Origin: CTSoil-043 sp963821235
Lineage (GTDB): Bacteria > Chloroflexota > Limnocylindria > Limnocylindrales > CSP1-4
Assembly: GCA_963821235.1 (NCBI GenBank)
Contig: CAWGCS010000001.1
Coordinates: 1 to 64,000 of the forward strand
Direction: 5' to 3'
Length of the DNA: 64,000 nucleotides
Part shown: positions 63,075-64,000 of the stretch, piece by piece
How positions within the stretch are numbered: position 1 is the stretch's first letter
How the letters are laid out: every line of letters starts with the position of its first letter
The notes under the pieces: generated by a model
Told to the model about the DNA's origin: nothing
Database searches by the model: none
The model's input: only the letters and a program-made list of their open reading frames with translations
Program-made: the position numbers and the translations under genes

Positions 63075-64000
63075 GTGGGCGACGAGCGACGGACCCTGAT
63101 CGACCTCCTCGAGGGCGCGGCGGCGCGGTACGGCGATCGGATGGCCCTCGGGCTGCGCCGGGACGATGGCTCCATCCAGGCCTGGAGCTATCGGGAGCTC
63201 GACCGGCGGAGCCGCCTGGCCGCGTGGCGGCTCCGGTCGCGCGGGCTGGGGCCGGGCGACCGCATCCTGACCTGGTCGCCGTCGAGCCCGGAGCTGGCCG
63301 CGACCTACTTCGGGGCGATGCGGGCCGGGCTCATCCTCGTCCCGATCGACGTGCGGATGGCGCCCGACGCGATCCGTCGCATCGCCGACCGGTCCAAGGC
63401 GCGCCAGCTCGTCATCGGCACCGGGCGCGACGCCCCCGACCCCGGCGAGGCCGACCTCGACCACCTCGCCCGGACGACGACCGACGACCTGTGCGCCGAG
63501 CCAGGGGCGGGGTTCCCGGCCGACTGGCGTGCCATCCAGGACGGGTGGACGCGGCCCTCCGCGCAGGACGTCTACCTCCTCGTCTACACCTCTGGCACGA
63601 CCGGCACGCCGAAGGGCGTCGTGCTGGCCCACGAGAACACGATCGCCGGCGTCGATGGCTTCAAGCTCATCGTCCCGGCCATCGAGTACCGCATCGTCTC
63701 CCTCCTGCCGCTCTCGCACCTCTTCGAGCAGGCGATCGGGCTCTACCTCCTCGTCGACCTCGGCGCCGAGATCCTCTACGTTCGGAGCCGCAACCCGCGG
63801 GTCATCTTCGAGGCGATCCGAGACCACCGGACGACGGCGATGATCGTGGTGCCCCAGGTCCTCGACCTCTTCTGGGCCGGCCTCGAGCGCGAGATCGCCA
63901 GGCGGGGTGAGAGCGCCTCGTTCGAGCGCGCCCGCTCGATCGCCCGCCGCCTCCCGATCGCCGCCCGCCGGCTGATCTTCCGCCGGATCCACGCCCAGCT
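63075..64000 (+). CDS. AMP-forming acyl-CoA synthetase (3' end off window)
   Basis: About 308 codons visible. The adenylate-forming P-loop YTSGTTGTPKGVVLAH (about residues 173-188), DLLEGAAARYGDRMAL and SLLPLSHLFEQAIGLYLLVDLGA indicate a long-chain fatty-acid:CoA ligase type. Start chosen as GTG 63075; no strong ribosome binding site is seen and the frame is open further upstream. The C-terminal adenylation and lid domains are beyond position 64000. Confidence 0.88.
   Translation, partial: MGDERRTLIDLLEGAAARYGDRMALGLRRDDGSIQAWSYRELDRRSRLAAWRLRSRGLGPGDRILTWSPSSPELAATYFGAMRAGLILVPIDVRMAPDAIRRIADRSKARQLVIGTGRDAPDPGEADLDHLARTTTDDLCAEPGAGFPADWRAIQDGWTRPSAQDVYLLVYTSGTTGTPKGVVLAHENTIAGVDGFKLIVPAIEYRIVSLLPLSHLFEQAIGLYLLVDLGAEILYVRSRNPRVIFEAIRDHRTTAMIVVPQVLDLFWAGLEREIARRGESASFERARSIARRLPIAARRLIFRRIHAQ

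Overview
The window looks like a roughly 70% GC bacterial chromosome carrying an integrated tailed phage. My best guess for the host is Chloroflexota (Limnocylindria/Ellin6529-like). The reasoning is high GC together with ribosomal protein S21, a 7TM-HD phosphohydrolase and GatB/YqeY in a row (S21 and 7TM-HD are generally missing from Actinobacteriota), plus very tight gene packing with ATGA/GTGA overlaps. The taxonomic call is inference. No rRNA, tRNA or CRISPR array was recognised.

Positions 1 to about 24.8 kb are a siphovirus-type prophage that continues off the left edge. Read right to left on the minus strand: a LuxR-type HTH protein, an RtcB RNA ligase, small membrane and lysis-like proteins, an HNH protein, large terminase, portal, a four-gene glycan cassette (glycosyltransferase, methyltransferase, pyruvyltransferase, CDP-glycerol-type transferase), head protease, major capsid, connectors, major tail protein, tail assembly chaperone, tape measure, minor tail protein and a collagen-like fibre protein. 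At the far left are a plus-strand membrane protein, an XRE/HTH divergent switch, an HTH-zinc-HNH protein and an MT-A70 methyltransferase. Many prophage genes, above all between 9.1 and 15.2 kb, are broken by single-base insertions that preserve codon structure on both sides. Uncorrected sequencing or assembly error is more likely than decay.

From 24.9 to 27.3 kb a short plus-strand group encodes secreted proteins. From 27.4 to 50.9 kb almost everything is on the minus strand: mannose activation (phosphohexomutase, mannose-1-P guanylyltransferase), SAM turnover and adenine salvage (MetK, AhcY, MtnA, Apt), an S9 peptidase, a GNAT enzyme and PlsY. Upstream of these lies a long glycerol/dihydroxyacetone locus: dhaM2-dhaL2, then glpF-dhaK-dhaL1-glpK-glpA-(sdhB/C/D-like)-dhaM1-panE-like-HPr/EI.

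The most interesting features are in this locus. A GlpA-type glycerol-3-phosphate dehydrogenase is followed 10 bp later by succinate-dehydrogenase-type iron-sulfur and haem-b anchor subunits, with no SdhA present, suggesting an unusual respiratory G3P:quinone oxidoreductase. A third DhaL paralogue is translationally coupled to a soluble histidine kinase and a response regulator, divergent from dhaM2-dhaL2, suggesting a dihydroxyacetone-sensing two-component system.

From 54 to 64 kb there are housekeeping genes: mfd, pth, ybeY, the 7TM-HD phosphohydrolase, a GatB/YqeY protein, rpsU and a cupin. An acyl-CoA synthetase gene runs off the right edge.
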